A DNA stretch of 64,000 nt from CAYFQV01 sp964654185 (lineage in GTDB: Bacteria > Spirochaetota > Spirochaetia > DSM-27196 > PWMO01): positions 1-64,000 of the forward strand of contig CAZZIE010000004.1 of the NCBI GenBank assembly GCA_964654185.1, written 5' to 3'. Shown here piece after piece: positions 25,325 to 32,827 of this stretch (its first letter is position 1; each line of letters starts with the position of its first letter). Both the position numbers and the translations under genes were made by a program. The notes under the pieces are model-generated. The model had not been told where the DNA came from. It was given only the letters and a program-made list of their open reading frames with translations, and searched no databases.

Positions 25325-25743
25325 TTCAGCTCCTTGAAGTCGTCGATCTGGAGCGATCCCCGGCGATCGTGCAGCTGCACGGCGTAGACGAGCATGAGGG
25401 CGGTGACAGCCAGCCCGATTACAATGGCGGTGAGCACCAGCGCCGACGGCACAGGATCAACCACCTGGGCGGCGGCCCCCTGAGCGGCGGTGGCCTGCGC
25501 GGCGCCGGCCTGAGCGGCGGCGGCCTGCGCGGCGCCCCGGCCGGCGGTGCCGAGGACGGCAACGGCTTCGTCCAGAATCGGGGCGGTGCGCCCGCGGATG
25601 TAGCCGATCGACACCATGACGAGGTGGATCCCGGTGTCGACGATCGAGAAGCCAATGATCATCTTCACGATGTTGCGCTGCGTGAGCATGCCCCACAGTC
25701 CAATGAGAATCAGCAGAAAGCCGAAGGCGGATACGATGGTCAT
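25318..25743 (-). CDS. mrpC: MrpC/NuoK-like membrane subunit with Ala/Gln insertion
   Basis: A 141-residue three-helix protein of the MrpC/MnhC/NuoK family (FLLILIGLWGMLTQRNIVKMIIGFSIVDTGIHLVMVSIGY). The loop between helices 2 and 3 carries an unusual insertion of about 25 residues made of repeated AAQ/AGAAQATA units, not usual in MrpC. Helix 3 (ALVLTAIVIGLAVTALMLVYAVQL) has the family pattern. It is part of the ion-translocating membrane arm. ATGA overlap with the upstream gene; its end overlaps the double antiporter start by 7 bases. Confidence 0.88.
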   Translation of the reverse strand: MTIVSAFGFLLILIGLWGMLTQRNIVKMIIGFSIVDTGIHLVMVSIGYIRGRTAPILDEAVAVLGTAGRGAAQAAAAQAGAAQATAAQGAAAQVVDPVPSALVLTAIVIGLAVTALMLVYAVQLHDRRGSLQIDDFKELKW

Positions 25744-26591
25744 GGCGCCTCCCGATTGGGTTCGTGGGTATGCGCGGCTGCGGGATTTGCCCTCATACGG
25801 TCGAGAATGCCGGTGAGCTCCGCCCCGACTTTGAGACCGACCAGCGAGTAGATCACGGGAATTGCGCCGGCACTCAGGAGCATCCCGTATCGACCGGGCG
25901 GCAACAGCCGTGCATCCAGAAAACCTGCAGCCAGCACGATGCCGAGAATGCCGATTATCACGTAGGCTCCGCCGGACATCGACTCGATGAAGGTCAGTAT
26001 CCCGTGGCCGATGCGAGCGCGGCTCGCCGAGAGGAAGTGCAGGAGCGCCGCCGCGGCAACAAGGACTCCTCCCTGGAATCCTCCGCCCGGAGTCAGGTGG
26101 CCGTGAAGGAATATGTACACACCGAAGACGAGCACCAGGGGCATGAGAATCCGCGCCCCGCTGGTGAGAATCTCCGATGGCTCGGATCGCGAGGCGCTTT
26201 CGCGGTCCAGTCCCGACCCGACCTCGTCTCCGGGGAGTCCGTGCAGGGGCCGCCCGCGACCCGGGGCAATTGACCGCTCCGGGGAAGCGGGCCCCGGCAC
26301 GGCGCCGGTGAGCGGTCCGTGAGCATCGGGCCCAAAGCTGCGGCGCAACAGGAACCCGATCCCCGCGGTAGCGATGAAGAGAACCGCAACTTCCCCGAGT
26401 GTATCGAGTCCCCGATACGTGACTACCACCGCGGTGACGACGTTCTGGGCTCCGAGCTCATCCGGCGTGCGAGTTACGTAGCCCTCGGCAACGCGGGAGA
26501 GCTCGGCAGTCGGCGGCACGTCCCGGAGGAGCGGAAAGAGCAGCACTGCCACACCGGCGACCGCGACGATGGCAAACAATCTGGCGATCAT
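25740..26591 (-). CDS. mrpB: Fused MbhE-like plus MrpB-like membrane subunit
   Basis: A 283-residue protein. The first 85 residues have two helices and the segment PDELGAQNVVTAVVVTYRGLDTLGEVAVLFIATAGIGFLL, which corresponds to the C-terminal part of MrpA/MbhE. After a Pro/Gly/Ser-rich linker (about 90-145) follows an MrpB domain with LMPLVLVFGVYIFLHGHLTPGGGFQGGVLVAAAALL and three more helices. The fusion fits the MBX layout, in which separate E is missing. It belongs to the membrane arm. Both ends overlap neighbours by ATGA. Confidence 0.87.
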   Translation of the reverse strand: MIARLFAIVAVAGVAVLLFPLLRDVPPTAELSRVAEGYVTRTPDELGAQNVVTAVVVTYRGLDTLGEVAVLFIATAGIGFLLRRSFGPDAHGPLTGAVPGPASPERSIAPGRGRPLHGLPGDEVGSGLDRESASRSEPSEILTSGARILMPLVLVFGVYIFLHGHLTPGGGFQGGVLVAAAALLHFLSASRARIGHGILTFIESMSGGAYVIIGILGIVLAAGFLDARLLPPGRYGMLLSAGAIPVIYSLVGLKVGAELTGILDRMRANPAAAHTHEPNREAP

Positions 26592-26923
26592 GAGTCGGTG
26601 CCCTCCCCTGCTGGACCGTCGGTTCCCGTGGCGGTTTCAGTGGCGGCCCCGGTGGCGCGTCCAGCCTCGGCGCCGTGTCCGCCGCTGCGGGTCAGCCGGA
26701 TTCGGTTCAGCGCCAGGAGGAAGACCACCGTGGTCAGAGCTGAGCCTATGGCGGCCTCCGTCATGGCGACGTCCGGTGCTGCCAGCACCAGAAAGACAAT
26801 GCTCGCCAGAAGACTGACAACCCCTGCGGAGATGATCGCTGCCACCAGACTCTTCTGATACAGCGCAAATACCGCAGAGATCACCATGACGATTCCCAGC
26901 ACGATCAGTAATGCATCGATCAT
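26588..26923 (-). CDS. MbhD-like (DUF4040) membrane subunit
   Basis: A 111-residue three-helix protein: LLIVLGIVMVISAVFALYQKSLVAAIISAGVVSLLASIVFLVLAAPDVAMTEAAIGSALTTVVFLLAL. This is the MbhD/MrpA C-terminal domain, recognisable by APDVAMTEAAIGSAL. The last 30 residues are a low-complexity Gly/Ala/Thr tail. In standalone Mrp antiporters the domain is part of MrpA; in Mbh/Mbx complexes it is a separate gene, as here. Confidence 0.88.
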   Translation of the reverse strand: MIDALLIVLGIVMVISAVFALYQKSLVAAIISAGVVSLLASIVFLVLAAPDVAMTEAAIGSALTTVVFLLALNRIRLTRSGGHGAEAGRATGAATETATGTDGPAGEGTDS

Positions 26924-27333
26924 GGCGACTCCTTTCTGGACCCGCCGGCGCTCGGCCCGGCCACGCTCGACGTGCCCCCGGCGCTCGGGGCGGCGTCGGC
27001 GTCAGCGTCAGCGCCGCTGCCCGCCAGGTCGTCCTGTACCGTTTGCGACGCGAGCGGGATGCCCGCCGCGTGAGCCGCCCGTATGAGGGCGTGCGAAGAT
27101 ATCGGATTGGTGAATACAATGAACACGATCAGCAGGGCCAGGCGCGGAAGCCAGCTCGGAAAGGCAATACCGACGCCCGCGAGGAACAGGATGGACCCGA
27201 GCGTCGTTGCCTTGGTGCCCGCCTGCATGCGGTTGTACACGTCCGGCATGCGAACAAGACCGAGGGCAGCCAGCAGCAGGAAGATCGCCCCTGCAATGCT
27301 CACCAGACCTCCGATTACGCCAAGAAGATCCAT
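26920..27333 (-). CDS. mrpG: MrpG-like membrane subunit
   Basis: A 137-residue protein with three helices: MDLLGVIGGLVSIAGAIFLLLAALGLVRMPDVYNRMQAGTKATTLGSILFLAGVGI, which is the MrpG/MnhG signature. About 40 residues at the C-terminus are low-complexity Ala/Gly/Ser/Asp. The start at 27333 follows AAAGGGGG; 27 additional upstream codons lie inside mrpF and are rejected. It starts just after the mrpF stop and its stop overlaps the MbhD-like start. Confidence 0.88.
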   Translation of the reverse strand: MDLLGVIGGLVSIAGAIFLLLAALGLVRMPDVYNRMQAGTKATTLGSILFLAGVGIAFPSWLPRLALLIVFIVFTNPISSHALIRAAHAAGIPLASQTVQDDLAGSGADADADAAPSAGGTSSVAGPSAGGSRKESP

Positions 27334-27334
27334 G

Positions 27335-27595
27335 CTAGAGCCCCCTTTCCAGGTAGCGGGCAACCGCCACAACGCCGAGGAAACTGACGAGCCCGTAGAC
27401 CAGGGCGACATCAATGTAGATTACTCGCCCGCTCACCACCGCAATGAAGGCAATGATCGATATGGAGATGATGGTCATTCCATCCAGACCGACGGTGCGG
27501 TCCGCAGCGGATGGACCCGCCAGCACTCGCGCAAACGCCAGGACGGCGGCCACGACGGCAATGCCCCCGGCAACCCAGAACAGGGTCTCAACCAC
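27335..27595 (-). CDS. mrpF: MrpF-like membrane subunit
   Basis: An 86-residue three-helix protein (ETLFWVAGGIAVVAAVLAFARVLAGPSAADRTVGLDGMTIISISIIAFIAVVSGRVIYIDVALVYGLVSF). The GPSAADRTVGLD segment is the MrpF signature. GTG start inside the end of mrpE (8-bp overlap), so the two are probably translationally coupled. Confidence 0.88.
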   Translation of the reverse strand: MVETLFWVAGGIAVVAAVLAFARVLAGPSAADRTVGLDGMTIISISIIAFIAVVSGRVIYIDVALVYGLVSFLGVVAVARYLERGL

Positions 27596-28085
27596 AGATC
27601 ACCTCCAGGTAGCGTTCGAACTTCTCGACAATGCGTTGCGTGGTTGCCTCGATATCGTCGCCTTCAACATTGATCCAGTGGATGTAGAGGATTTCGCCCC
27701 GGCTCTCAACGGTTATGGTCCCCGGTGTCAGCGTGATGGAGTTGGCAAGAATCAGCCGTCCCAGACGACTCTTGAGTCTGGTGCGGACCCTGACGATACC
27801 TGGACGAATCGGAAGCTGCGGGGCAAGCACCCGGAACGCCACGTCGAGATTGGCGCGGATCAGCTCGCCGAAGAAGACAAAGGCGTAGGCGATCGCGAAC
27901 AGGACGGATCTCGGGGAAATGCGAAAATCACCGAGCACTTCCGCCGCCCCCAGGGGCAACAGCATAACCAGCAGCGTGACAATGCCGGCGGCTCCCAACT
28001 CCTGAAGGTTCAGCGGGTACGCAAGGGCGGACCACACGACCATCAGGAGCAGGGCCAACAACACTCTTCCTCGCACGAGTGTCAC
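27588..28085 (-). CDS. mrpE: MrpE-like subunit, first gene of the ion-pump operon
   Basis: A 165-residue MrpE/MnhE family protein: two N-terminal helices, then a cytoplasmic domain with VFFGELIRANLDVAFRVL, RLILANSITLTPGTITVESRGEILYIHWINVEG, the family core. GTG at 28085 is preferred because GGGGAG is 5 bases upstream; an upstream in-frame ATG at 28124 would add 13 unconserved residues. It opens a run of 12 minus-strand genes with mostly overlapping ends. An AT-rich control region lies upstream. Confidence 0.85.
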   Translation of the reverse strand: MTLVRGRVLLALLLMVVWSALAYPLNLQELGAAGIVTLLVMLLPLGAAEVLGDFRISPRSVLFAIAYAFVFFGELIRANLDVAFRVLAPQLPIRPGIVRVRTRLKSRLGRLILANSITLTPGTITVESRGEILYIHWINVEGDDIEATTQRIVEKFERYLEVICG

Positions 28086-28172
28086 AGGCGCTCCCCATAC
28101 CCGTCTGCAACTCGGTCGGCACACTCAAGGGTCAGGCGACGAAACGCACAGGCCGGCCGCTTCGATGGGCAC

Positions 28173-28213
28173 TTATCTATAAAAGGATTTCTATATACGA
28201 ATGATTGTATATG
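28173..28213 (-). promoter_or_regulatory. AT-rich operator/promoter region of the ion-pump operon
   Basis: This 40-bp AT-rich patch holds TTATCTATAAAA (28173-28184), identical to the element upstream of nfn, and the inverted repeat ATATAC-N8-GTATAT (28193-28198 and 28207-28212). Both are typical of operator sites for a dimeric regulator in an otherwise GC-rich region. Distance to the mrpE start is about 90 bases. Confidence 0.55.
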
Positions 28214-28291
28214 AGCGCGCCGGTTCTGTAAAGGAGAATCTACGGCGAAGCTACCGGTAAGAAGCGAAGATGTGGGCCGGCCCGGATGAGG

Positions 28292-28597
28292 TCATACTCC
28301 GTCGGATCGCAGCAGGGACGACCAGACCTCGCCATCGAAGCCGAAGTAGAGCTCCCCGTCGATCTCCAGCACTGGGTAGATCGGTTTGGCACCGTACGCA
28401 ATCTCGAAGTCTTCCTGGATCTGATGCCGCCTTTCCGCGGGTAATCGATCGAGGAGAATCGCCTGGACCGAGAGCCCTTCCCTGGTCAGGAACTCTCTGG
28501 CGCGGCCACAGTGCGAGCAGAACGAAAGCCCGTACACGTATGCGTTGGACACAACGTGTTCGCCGGGCAACTGGACATAGGGGACATCCGGGTACAC
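28292..28597 (-). CDS. Glutaredoxin-like thiol-disulfide protein
   Basis: A 101-residue thioredoxin-fold protein with redox motif CSHC in VYGLSFCSHCGRAREFL and the cis-Pro segment KPIYPVLEIDGELYFGF. It resembles glutaredoxin-family proteins that reduce disulfides or handle metal cofactors. No signal peptide. GTG at 28597 is chosen because AAGGAGG precedes it; it starts one base after the stop of the epimerase gene, so the pair is co-transcribed and coupled. The frame can be extended to an ATG at 28669 inside the epimerase gene, which is less likely. Confidence 0.8.
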   Translation of the reverse strand: MYPDVPYVQLPGEHVVSNAYVYGLSFCSHCGRAREFLTREGLSVQAILLDRLPAERRHQIQEDFEIAYGAKPIYPVLEIDGELYFGFDGEVWSSLLRSDGV

Positions 28598-28598
28598 T

Positions 28599-29444
28599 TC
28601 ACCCTCCTTTCGTCTCTCCTCGCCATGAGTAATCCGGTTCGTAGCCGAGCTCGGCGCGGGCGCGATCAATCGAGAGGAGTGTTTCGTAGGTCTGCAACTC
28701 CTTTCGAATGGGAACTTCAGGAAAGTACTCTTTCATGAGATCCGCGCTGGGCCGATCCATGACGGTGTCCGCGGCGGCGATGACGTAGTGCGGCGCTCCC
28801 TCTATGACCGCCTCCAGGGCACGTCGACAGCTCTGCGCAACATCCCGGACGTCCACGTAGCCCCACAGGTTCCACTTCCGGAGATTTGGATCCTTCTGGT
28901 ACTCCTCGAATGCGTCATACTCGTCCGGCAGAATGATGTTCGAAAAGCGCAGGCCGATGATGGGAATGCCGGTCCACCTGTGGAACTGGCGAGCCATCTC
29001 CTCCGAAACGACCTTGGAGAGCGCGTAGTGGAACTCCGGATAGGTGTGGTTCTCGTCAACCGGCGCGTAGTCGGGGTGTCGTTCGAAGGGAAGCCCCAAC
29101 GCCGTCTCACTCGACGCCCAGACAATGCGCTCCAGCCCGAGTGTGGCCGCCGCGTGGAAGACGTTGTACGTCGAGATTGTGTTCGTCTTGAACGTCTCCC
29201 CGTCGGTGACCATGTACGGAGCCGGAATCGCCGCAAGATGCACCACCGCATCGGCACCCCTCAGAACCTCTACAGTCTGGCCCAGATCAGTGAGATCAGC
29301 CCGCCGAATCGAGTGATCCGCAGGATCAAGAGGTGCGGCAACGTCAACCTTGAGAACGTCGTACCCGCGCGCCTGCAGGGTGTCGACGGTGAAGCGCCCC
29401 GCCTTTCCCTCGCTGCCGGTAACTACCACTTTGCGAATTGCCAT
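28599..29444 (-). CDS. NAD-dependent epimerase/dehydratase (extended SDR)
   Basis: A 281-residue extended short-chain dehydrogenase. It has the nucleotide-binding VVVTGSEGKAGRFTVDTL, the ADAVVHLAAIPAP strand, and the catalytic YxxxK as HYALSK with a Ser pair upstream (IVWASSETALG). LRFSNIILPDEYDAF and YVDVRDVAQSCRRALE are typical of uronate dehydrogenase and nucleotide-sugar epimerase-like enzymes. The exact substrate is unknown. The glutaredoxin-like gene follows directly. No NAG-sugar cluster is adjacent, so a sugar-acid or small-metabolite role is possible. Confidence 0.85.
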   Translation of the reverse strand: MAIRKVVVTGSEGKAGRFTVDTLQARGYDVLKVDVAAPLDPADHSIRRADLTDLGQTVEVLRGADAVVHLAAIPAPYMVTDGETFKTNTISTYNVFHAAATLGLERIVWASSETALGLPFERHPDYAPVDENHTYPEFHYALSKVVSEEMARQFHRWTGIPIIGLRFSNIILPDEYDAFEEYQKDPNLRKWNLWGYVDVRDVAQSCRRALEAVIEGAPHYVIAAADTVMDRPSADLMKEYFPEVPIRKELQTYETLLSIDRARAELGYEPDYSWRGETKGG

Positions 29445-29518
29445 AGACTCCCCCTGTCGACATCTGCCCCGGACCGCATCTTGATTGTTCTCATTGAGTC
29501 CGCGATCTTCTGTCTGTC

Positions 29519-30169
29519 ATGCAAGGTAGGATACGGCGTCTACCGTACAGTCGCAACCGGAATCACCAGGCGGAGACGCACCCTGAGCTACATGAAGTCG
29601 ATGAAGCCATTCGTGACTTCAAACGCACTGAAGCACGAGTCTCAGGTACCGCCGGTGATTCTGCAGGGGGCAGGCGGCGACGGAAGATCGTGGTGCGCTT
29701 GGTCGCCGCCGCGACGGTCGTCCTCATTTTCCTCATTGCGGTGCCGCCATTTCGGTACCCCGTCGAGGGAGTGGTATCATCCAGCTTCTTCCTTCGGCGT
29801 CGCCCCGAGAGCAGACTCTTCTTTGACATTGAGATGCATCGCGGCCTGGACCTGGCAGCGCCAGCCGGTACCCCGGTGATTGCCACTCGAAGCGGCCGGA
29901 TCGTACGAGTGAGCGAGCACCCTGCCTACGGGAACCTCGTCGTCGTTCGGCACCTCTTCGGCCTCGAGACCTACTATGCACATCTGTCTCGAGTTCGAGT
30001 TCGAGAAGGGGCACTGGTGCTTCGAGGCCGGCCGCTCGGCGCGGTGGGAGAAACCGGACGGGCCACCGGACCTCATCTGCACTTCGAGGTTCGTGCCGCC
30101 GATCGCAGCCTTCCCCCGGGTCTGTTTCTGTTATTCCACGATGTGCGCCGCCTGGTCATCGGTCGCTGA
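29519..30169 (+). CDS. M23 metallopeptidase with complete zinc site
   Basis: A 216-residue membrane-anchored peptidase. About 60 charged residues precede a single helix (IVVRLVAAATVVLIFLIAVPPF), then a LytM domain (about 88-216). Zinc ligands are intact: His and Asp in MHRGLDLAAPAGTPV, His in YYAHLS and HLHFE. It should cleave peptidoglycan cross-links in the periplasm. This contrasts with the degenerate LytM protein at 2.5 kb. The start is uncertain: the ATG at 29519 lacks a clear ribosome binding site and the N-terminal 40 residues look poorly conserved. Confidence 0.85.
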   Translation: MQGRIRRLPYSRNRNHQAETHPELHEVDEAIRDFKRTEARVSGTAGDSAGGRRRRKIVVRLVAAATVVLIFLIAVPPFRYPVEGVVSSSFFLRRRPESRLFFDIEMHRGLDLAAPAGTPVIATRSGRIVRVSEHPAYGNLVVVRHLFGLETYYAHLSRVRVREGALVLRGRPLGAVGETGRATGPHLHFEVRAADRSLPPGLFLLFHDVRRLVIGR

Positions 30170-30232
30170 GAGCGCACCCGCAGCCCACGGGGCCGGCATC
30201 CTCCGCGTGGAACACATGCCTGACCACGTGAT

Positions 30233-30952
30233 ATGATCCCTCCCATGCGGATACGCGAATCGATCATTCTTGCCGTGGGCGTTGTCGGCGCGGCCCTGGT
30301 TTTCGGGCTCTTCTTTCATGCCGCGCGAGACAACGACGACACCATCCAGGTTGTCGGCAGCGCCTCGAGCCGGTTCACTGCGGACACGCTGAAGTGGAGC
30401 CTGACACTGACCCGTGCAACCGACGGGACAACACCGGCCGAAGGGTACGCTCTCATACAGGATGATGTGGCCAGGTTGCGTAACGTCCTGGTTAATGAGG
30501 GCATCCAGGAGGACGCCATTACCGTTCAGCCCGCAACGAGTCATCCCATGCATGACCGTGAGGGGAGCATTTCCGGGTACCGCGTACAACAGGCGGTGCA
30601 GATCATCACCGTGCAGCTCGATGCCGCCGAGAACCTTGCGTTTGCTCCCGGACAGTTCCTTGAGTCCGGAATGATCCTGGAGCGCTCGCAGCTGGAATAC
30701 TTCTACTCGGAGATCGACAGCCTGAAGCACGACCTCCTCGCGGAGGCCACGAGGGACGCCCGGGAGCGGGCAAACCGCATCGCCGGCGCCGCCGAAGTAA
30801 GCGTCGGACCGATTCGGGAAGCACGGGCCGGTGTTTTTCAGATCAGAGAGCCGTACTCGACCGAGGTGACCGCCTACGGAGTCTATAACACCGCATCCCG
30901 GGATAAAGAGATAACCGTCACCGTTCACGCCAGGTTTGCCGCGGAACGATGA
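30233..30952 (+). CDS. SIMPL (DUF541) domain protein
   Basis: A 239-residue protein with an N-terminal helix (SIILAVGVVGAALVFGLFF) and a periplasmic SIMPL domain: TIQVVGSASSRFTADTLKWSLTLTRAT at the start, VTVQPATSHPMHD in the middle and KEITVTVHARF at the end. SIMPL proteins form oligomeric periplasmic assemblies; their role is unclear, stress related in some bacteria. Start could be 30233 or the ATG at 30245; neither has a strong ribosome binding site. It is followed by a hairpin shared with the convergent SDR gene. Confidence 0.85.
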   Translation: MIPPMRIRESIILAVGVVGAALVFGLFFHAARDNDDTIQVVGSASSRFTADTLKWSLTLTRATDGTTPAEGYALIQDDVARLRNVLVNEGIQEDAITVQPATSHPMHDREGSISGYRVQQAVQIITVQLDAAENLAFAPGQFLESGMILERSQLEYFYSEIDSLKHDLLAEATRDARERANRIAGAAEVSVGPIREARAGVFQIREPYSTEVTAYGVYNTASRDKEITVTVHARFAAER

Positions 30953-30960
30953 CGGCCTCG

Positions 30961-30990
30961 GAAGCTTCGCCGAAGGGTGAAGCTTCTTTC
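30961..30990. terminator. Bidirectional hairpin between SIMPL and SDR genes
   Basis: GAAGCTTC occurs at 30961-30968 and 30979-30986, giving a stem with a 10-base loop between two convergent genes. A short T-rich stretch (CTTTCCCT) follows on the plus strand. It is likely a weak bidirectional terminator. Confidence 0.6.
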
Positions 30991-30991
30991 C

Positions 30992-31783
30992 CTACTTCGC
31001 GATCATGCCGCTGATTGTCCCGCCCGTCACTTCAATACACGTCGCGTTAATCGCTTCGTTGGAAATGACGTGGCGAATCGTGTCCGCAATCTCTTCCGGC
31101 TCGATCAGGCGTCCCAGGTTCACGTTGCTCAGGATCTTCTCGAGAGCCTTCTGATCCATGCCGCGGACCATTGGCGTTCCCACGTACCCGGGCGCGATCG
31201 AGACCACGCGAATACTGTTGATGTTTCGCATCTGGAACTCGCCGACCAGTACCTTCGGCCACATGGCCAGGGCGGCCTTGGTCGAAGAGTAGTTCAACTG
31301 ACCGACGCCGCCGGCCTTCTGAATGGACGAGATCGTGAAGAGAACGCCCTGATACCCGTTGTCGATCATTCGTACCGCGGCCTCTCGCAGCGTTATGAAG
31401 GATCCCGTGAGGTTCACCTCCACGACCTTTCGGAAGTCGTCCGTGGACATGACCTTCTTGACCTTGCCGGTTTCCTTGTCGGTCGAAATGACCAGCTTGT
31501 CCCGAATGATGCCCGCACAGGGCACGACGACGTTGATCTCCCCGAAACTCTCGATCGCCGCATCCATGAGGCGTGCGGTGTCTTCGTCCTTCGTGACGTC
31601 CACCACCTGTGATGCCGCCTCACCACCTGCGTCCCGGATTTCCTTCTCTACACGATCCAGTCCTTCCTGACTCATATCGCCAAGCATGATCCGCAGGCCG
31701 CTACCGGCCAGACTCTTTGCCACGGCTTCGCCAATGCCGCTTCCGCCACCGGTAATGACGGCGACCTTTCCCTTGAGTTCCAT
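30992..31783 (-). CDS. Short-chain dehydrogenase/reductase (FabG-like)
   Basis: A 263-residue classical SDR: VAVITGGGSGIGEAVAKSL (NAD(P) site), NVVVPCAGIIRD, catalytic Ser in FTISSIQKAGG and Tyr/Lys in LNYSSTKAALAMWPKVL, then RVVSIAPGYVGTPM. It oxidises or reduces a hydroxyacyl or alcohol substrate. It is divergent from a TetR gene and shares a control region with twin operator-like palindromes, so regulation by that TetR is likely. A thiolase gene downstream of tetR has a similar operator, so a role in acyl-CoA metabolism, such as 3-hydroxyacyl-CoA dehydrogenation, is inferred. Confidence 0.87.
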   Translation of the reverse strand: MELKGKVAVITGGGSGIGEAVAKSLAGSGLRIMLGDMSQEGLDRVEKEIRDAGGEAASQVVDVTKDEDTARLMDAAIESFGEINVVVPCAGIIRDKLVISTDKETGKVKKVMSTDDFRKVVEVNLTGSFITLREAAVRMIDNGYQGVLFTISSIQKAGGVGQLNYSSTKAALAMWPKVLVGEFQMRNINSIRVVSIAPGYVGTPMVRGMDQKALEKILSNVNLGRLIEPEEIADTIRHVISNEAINATCIEVTGGTISGMIAK

Positions 31784-31806
31784 TACTCATCCTCCACGTA
31801 GCTTAT

Positions 31807-31844
31807 TGACCGTGGTCATTGACTTTATACATTGACCACAGTCA
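31807..31844. promoter_or_regulatory. Twin TetR operator-like palindromes
   Basis: TGACCGTGGTCA (31807-31818) and TGACCACAGTCA (31833-31844) are near-palindromes spaced 26 bp apart, between divergent SDR and tetR genes. A related site, TCACCGTGGTTA, sits upstream of the thiolase gene. They look like binding sites for the adjacent TetR regulator. Confidence 0.68.
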
Positions 31845-31860
31845 GTGTATTCGCTATAGT
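31832..31860 (+). promoter_or_regulatory. Predicted tetR promoter
   Basis: TTGACC (31832-31837) and TATAGT (31855-31860) are separated by 17 bases. The second operator-like palindrome overlaps the -35 box, consistent with autorepression. Confidence 0.65.
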
Positions 31861-31975
31861 TGGAACTGTCAAAGGGTTCGCTCGACGGACGACCCTGGTT
31901 GTACAAACAGGGGTGCGTCCCAAACAGACACGGGCGTGTTCCCGGATCGTCGGCTCCCATTACACGAGACCTGAA

Positions 31976-32617
31976 ATGACCAACCGCAAGGCACAGGCCA
32001 TACGCACCAAGAAGGCACTTTTCGACAGCGCTCTCGCTCTGTTCAAGGAGAAGGGCTTCGACGCGGTAACGATCGAAGAGATTGCGCAGCGCGCCGGGAC
32101 GGCAAAGGGCACTTTCTATACCTACTTTTCCACGAAGAGCGCGATCATCATCGAAGAGTTCCAGGCAATCGACGACCACTATCGCAGGTACGCACGAAAC
32201 CTTCGCAGGTACGATTCGGCCAGACAGCAACTTGTCGCCTTCACACGAACGCAGCTCCGGTATGTCAGGGACAAGATCGGCCTCGAGATGCTCAAGCTGC
32301 TCTACTCTAACCAGCTCGTTCATCCTCAAACCGAAAAGGTCCTCATCGACACGAAGCGCTATTTGCATGCCCTTGTACGGGATATCGTCCACTCGGGCCA
32401 GGAGCGGGGTGAGTTCCGGACGGACGTCGAGGCCGATCGTCTTGCACAGCTGTTCAATCGGTCAATGCGGTCAATCTTCCTGGATTGGGCGATCTCGGAC
32501 AGCGCGTTCGATCTCGTTCGCGAAGGCCTGGACTACTGTGAGGTCGTCCTGCTCCCGGCGCTGGACGGCCGGGCATCTGAAGAGACGCCGGGGCGGCCTC
32601 CCTTTCCCGGCGCGTAG
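31976..32617 (+). CDS. TetR-family transcriptional regulator
   Basis: A 213-residue TetR-type repressor. The N-terminal HTH (about 10-57) reads IRTKKALFDSALALFKEKGFDAVTIEEIAQRAGTAKGTFYTYFSTKSAII, very typical of the family. The ligand-binding half is helical with no clear ligand clue. Palindromes in its own upstream region and upstream of the thiolase gene suggest control of SDR, itself and thiolase; acyl-CoA is a plausible ligand by analogy with FadR-type TetR proteins. The start at 31976 begins right before the HTH; 48 extra in-frame codons upstream overlap the operator region and are rejected. Confidence 0.88.
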   Translation: MTNRKAQAIRTKKALFDSALALFKEKGFDAVTIEEIAQRAGTAKGTFYTYFSTKSAIIIEEFQAIDDHYRRYARNLRRYDSARQQLVAFTRTQLRYVRDKIGLEMLKLLYSNQLVHPQTEKVLIDTKRYLHALVRDIVHSGQERGEFRTDVEADRLAQLFNRSMRSIFLDWAISDSAFDLVREGLDYCEVVLLPALDGRASEETPGRPPFPGA

Positions 32618-32687
32618 CGCCCCCCACCCTCAAGCCTCAAGCCGTGCCACCGGGGCCAACCGTCCCGGCGCGAGACTGAGTTTATCC

Positions 32688-32733
32688 TTGACAACAAAGG
32701 TGGGCCGCGGGTATCATTCACTCACCGTGGTTA
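32688..32733 (+). promoter_or_regulatory. Predicted thiolase promoter with TetR-type operator
   Basis: TTGACA (32688-32693) and TATCAT (32712-32717) are separated by 18 bases. The operator-like TCACCGTGGTTA (32722-32733) lies just after the -10 box around the expected start of transcription, and the 16 bases from 32722 match the corresponding bases at the tetR/SDR site in 14 positions. Confidence 0.65.
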
Positions 32734-32827
32734 TTGAGAGTTGATTCATATCTCACTTCCTCTACAGACCTCGTTGCCGTTGGTGGCGGCGTCGGGAAGA
32801 TGAGAAACCCACCTAACGGAGCACGCC

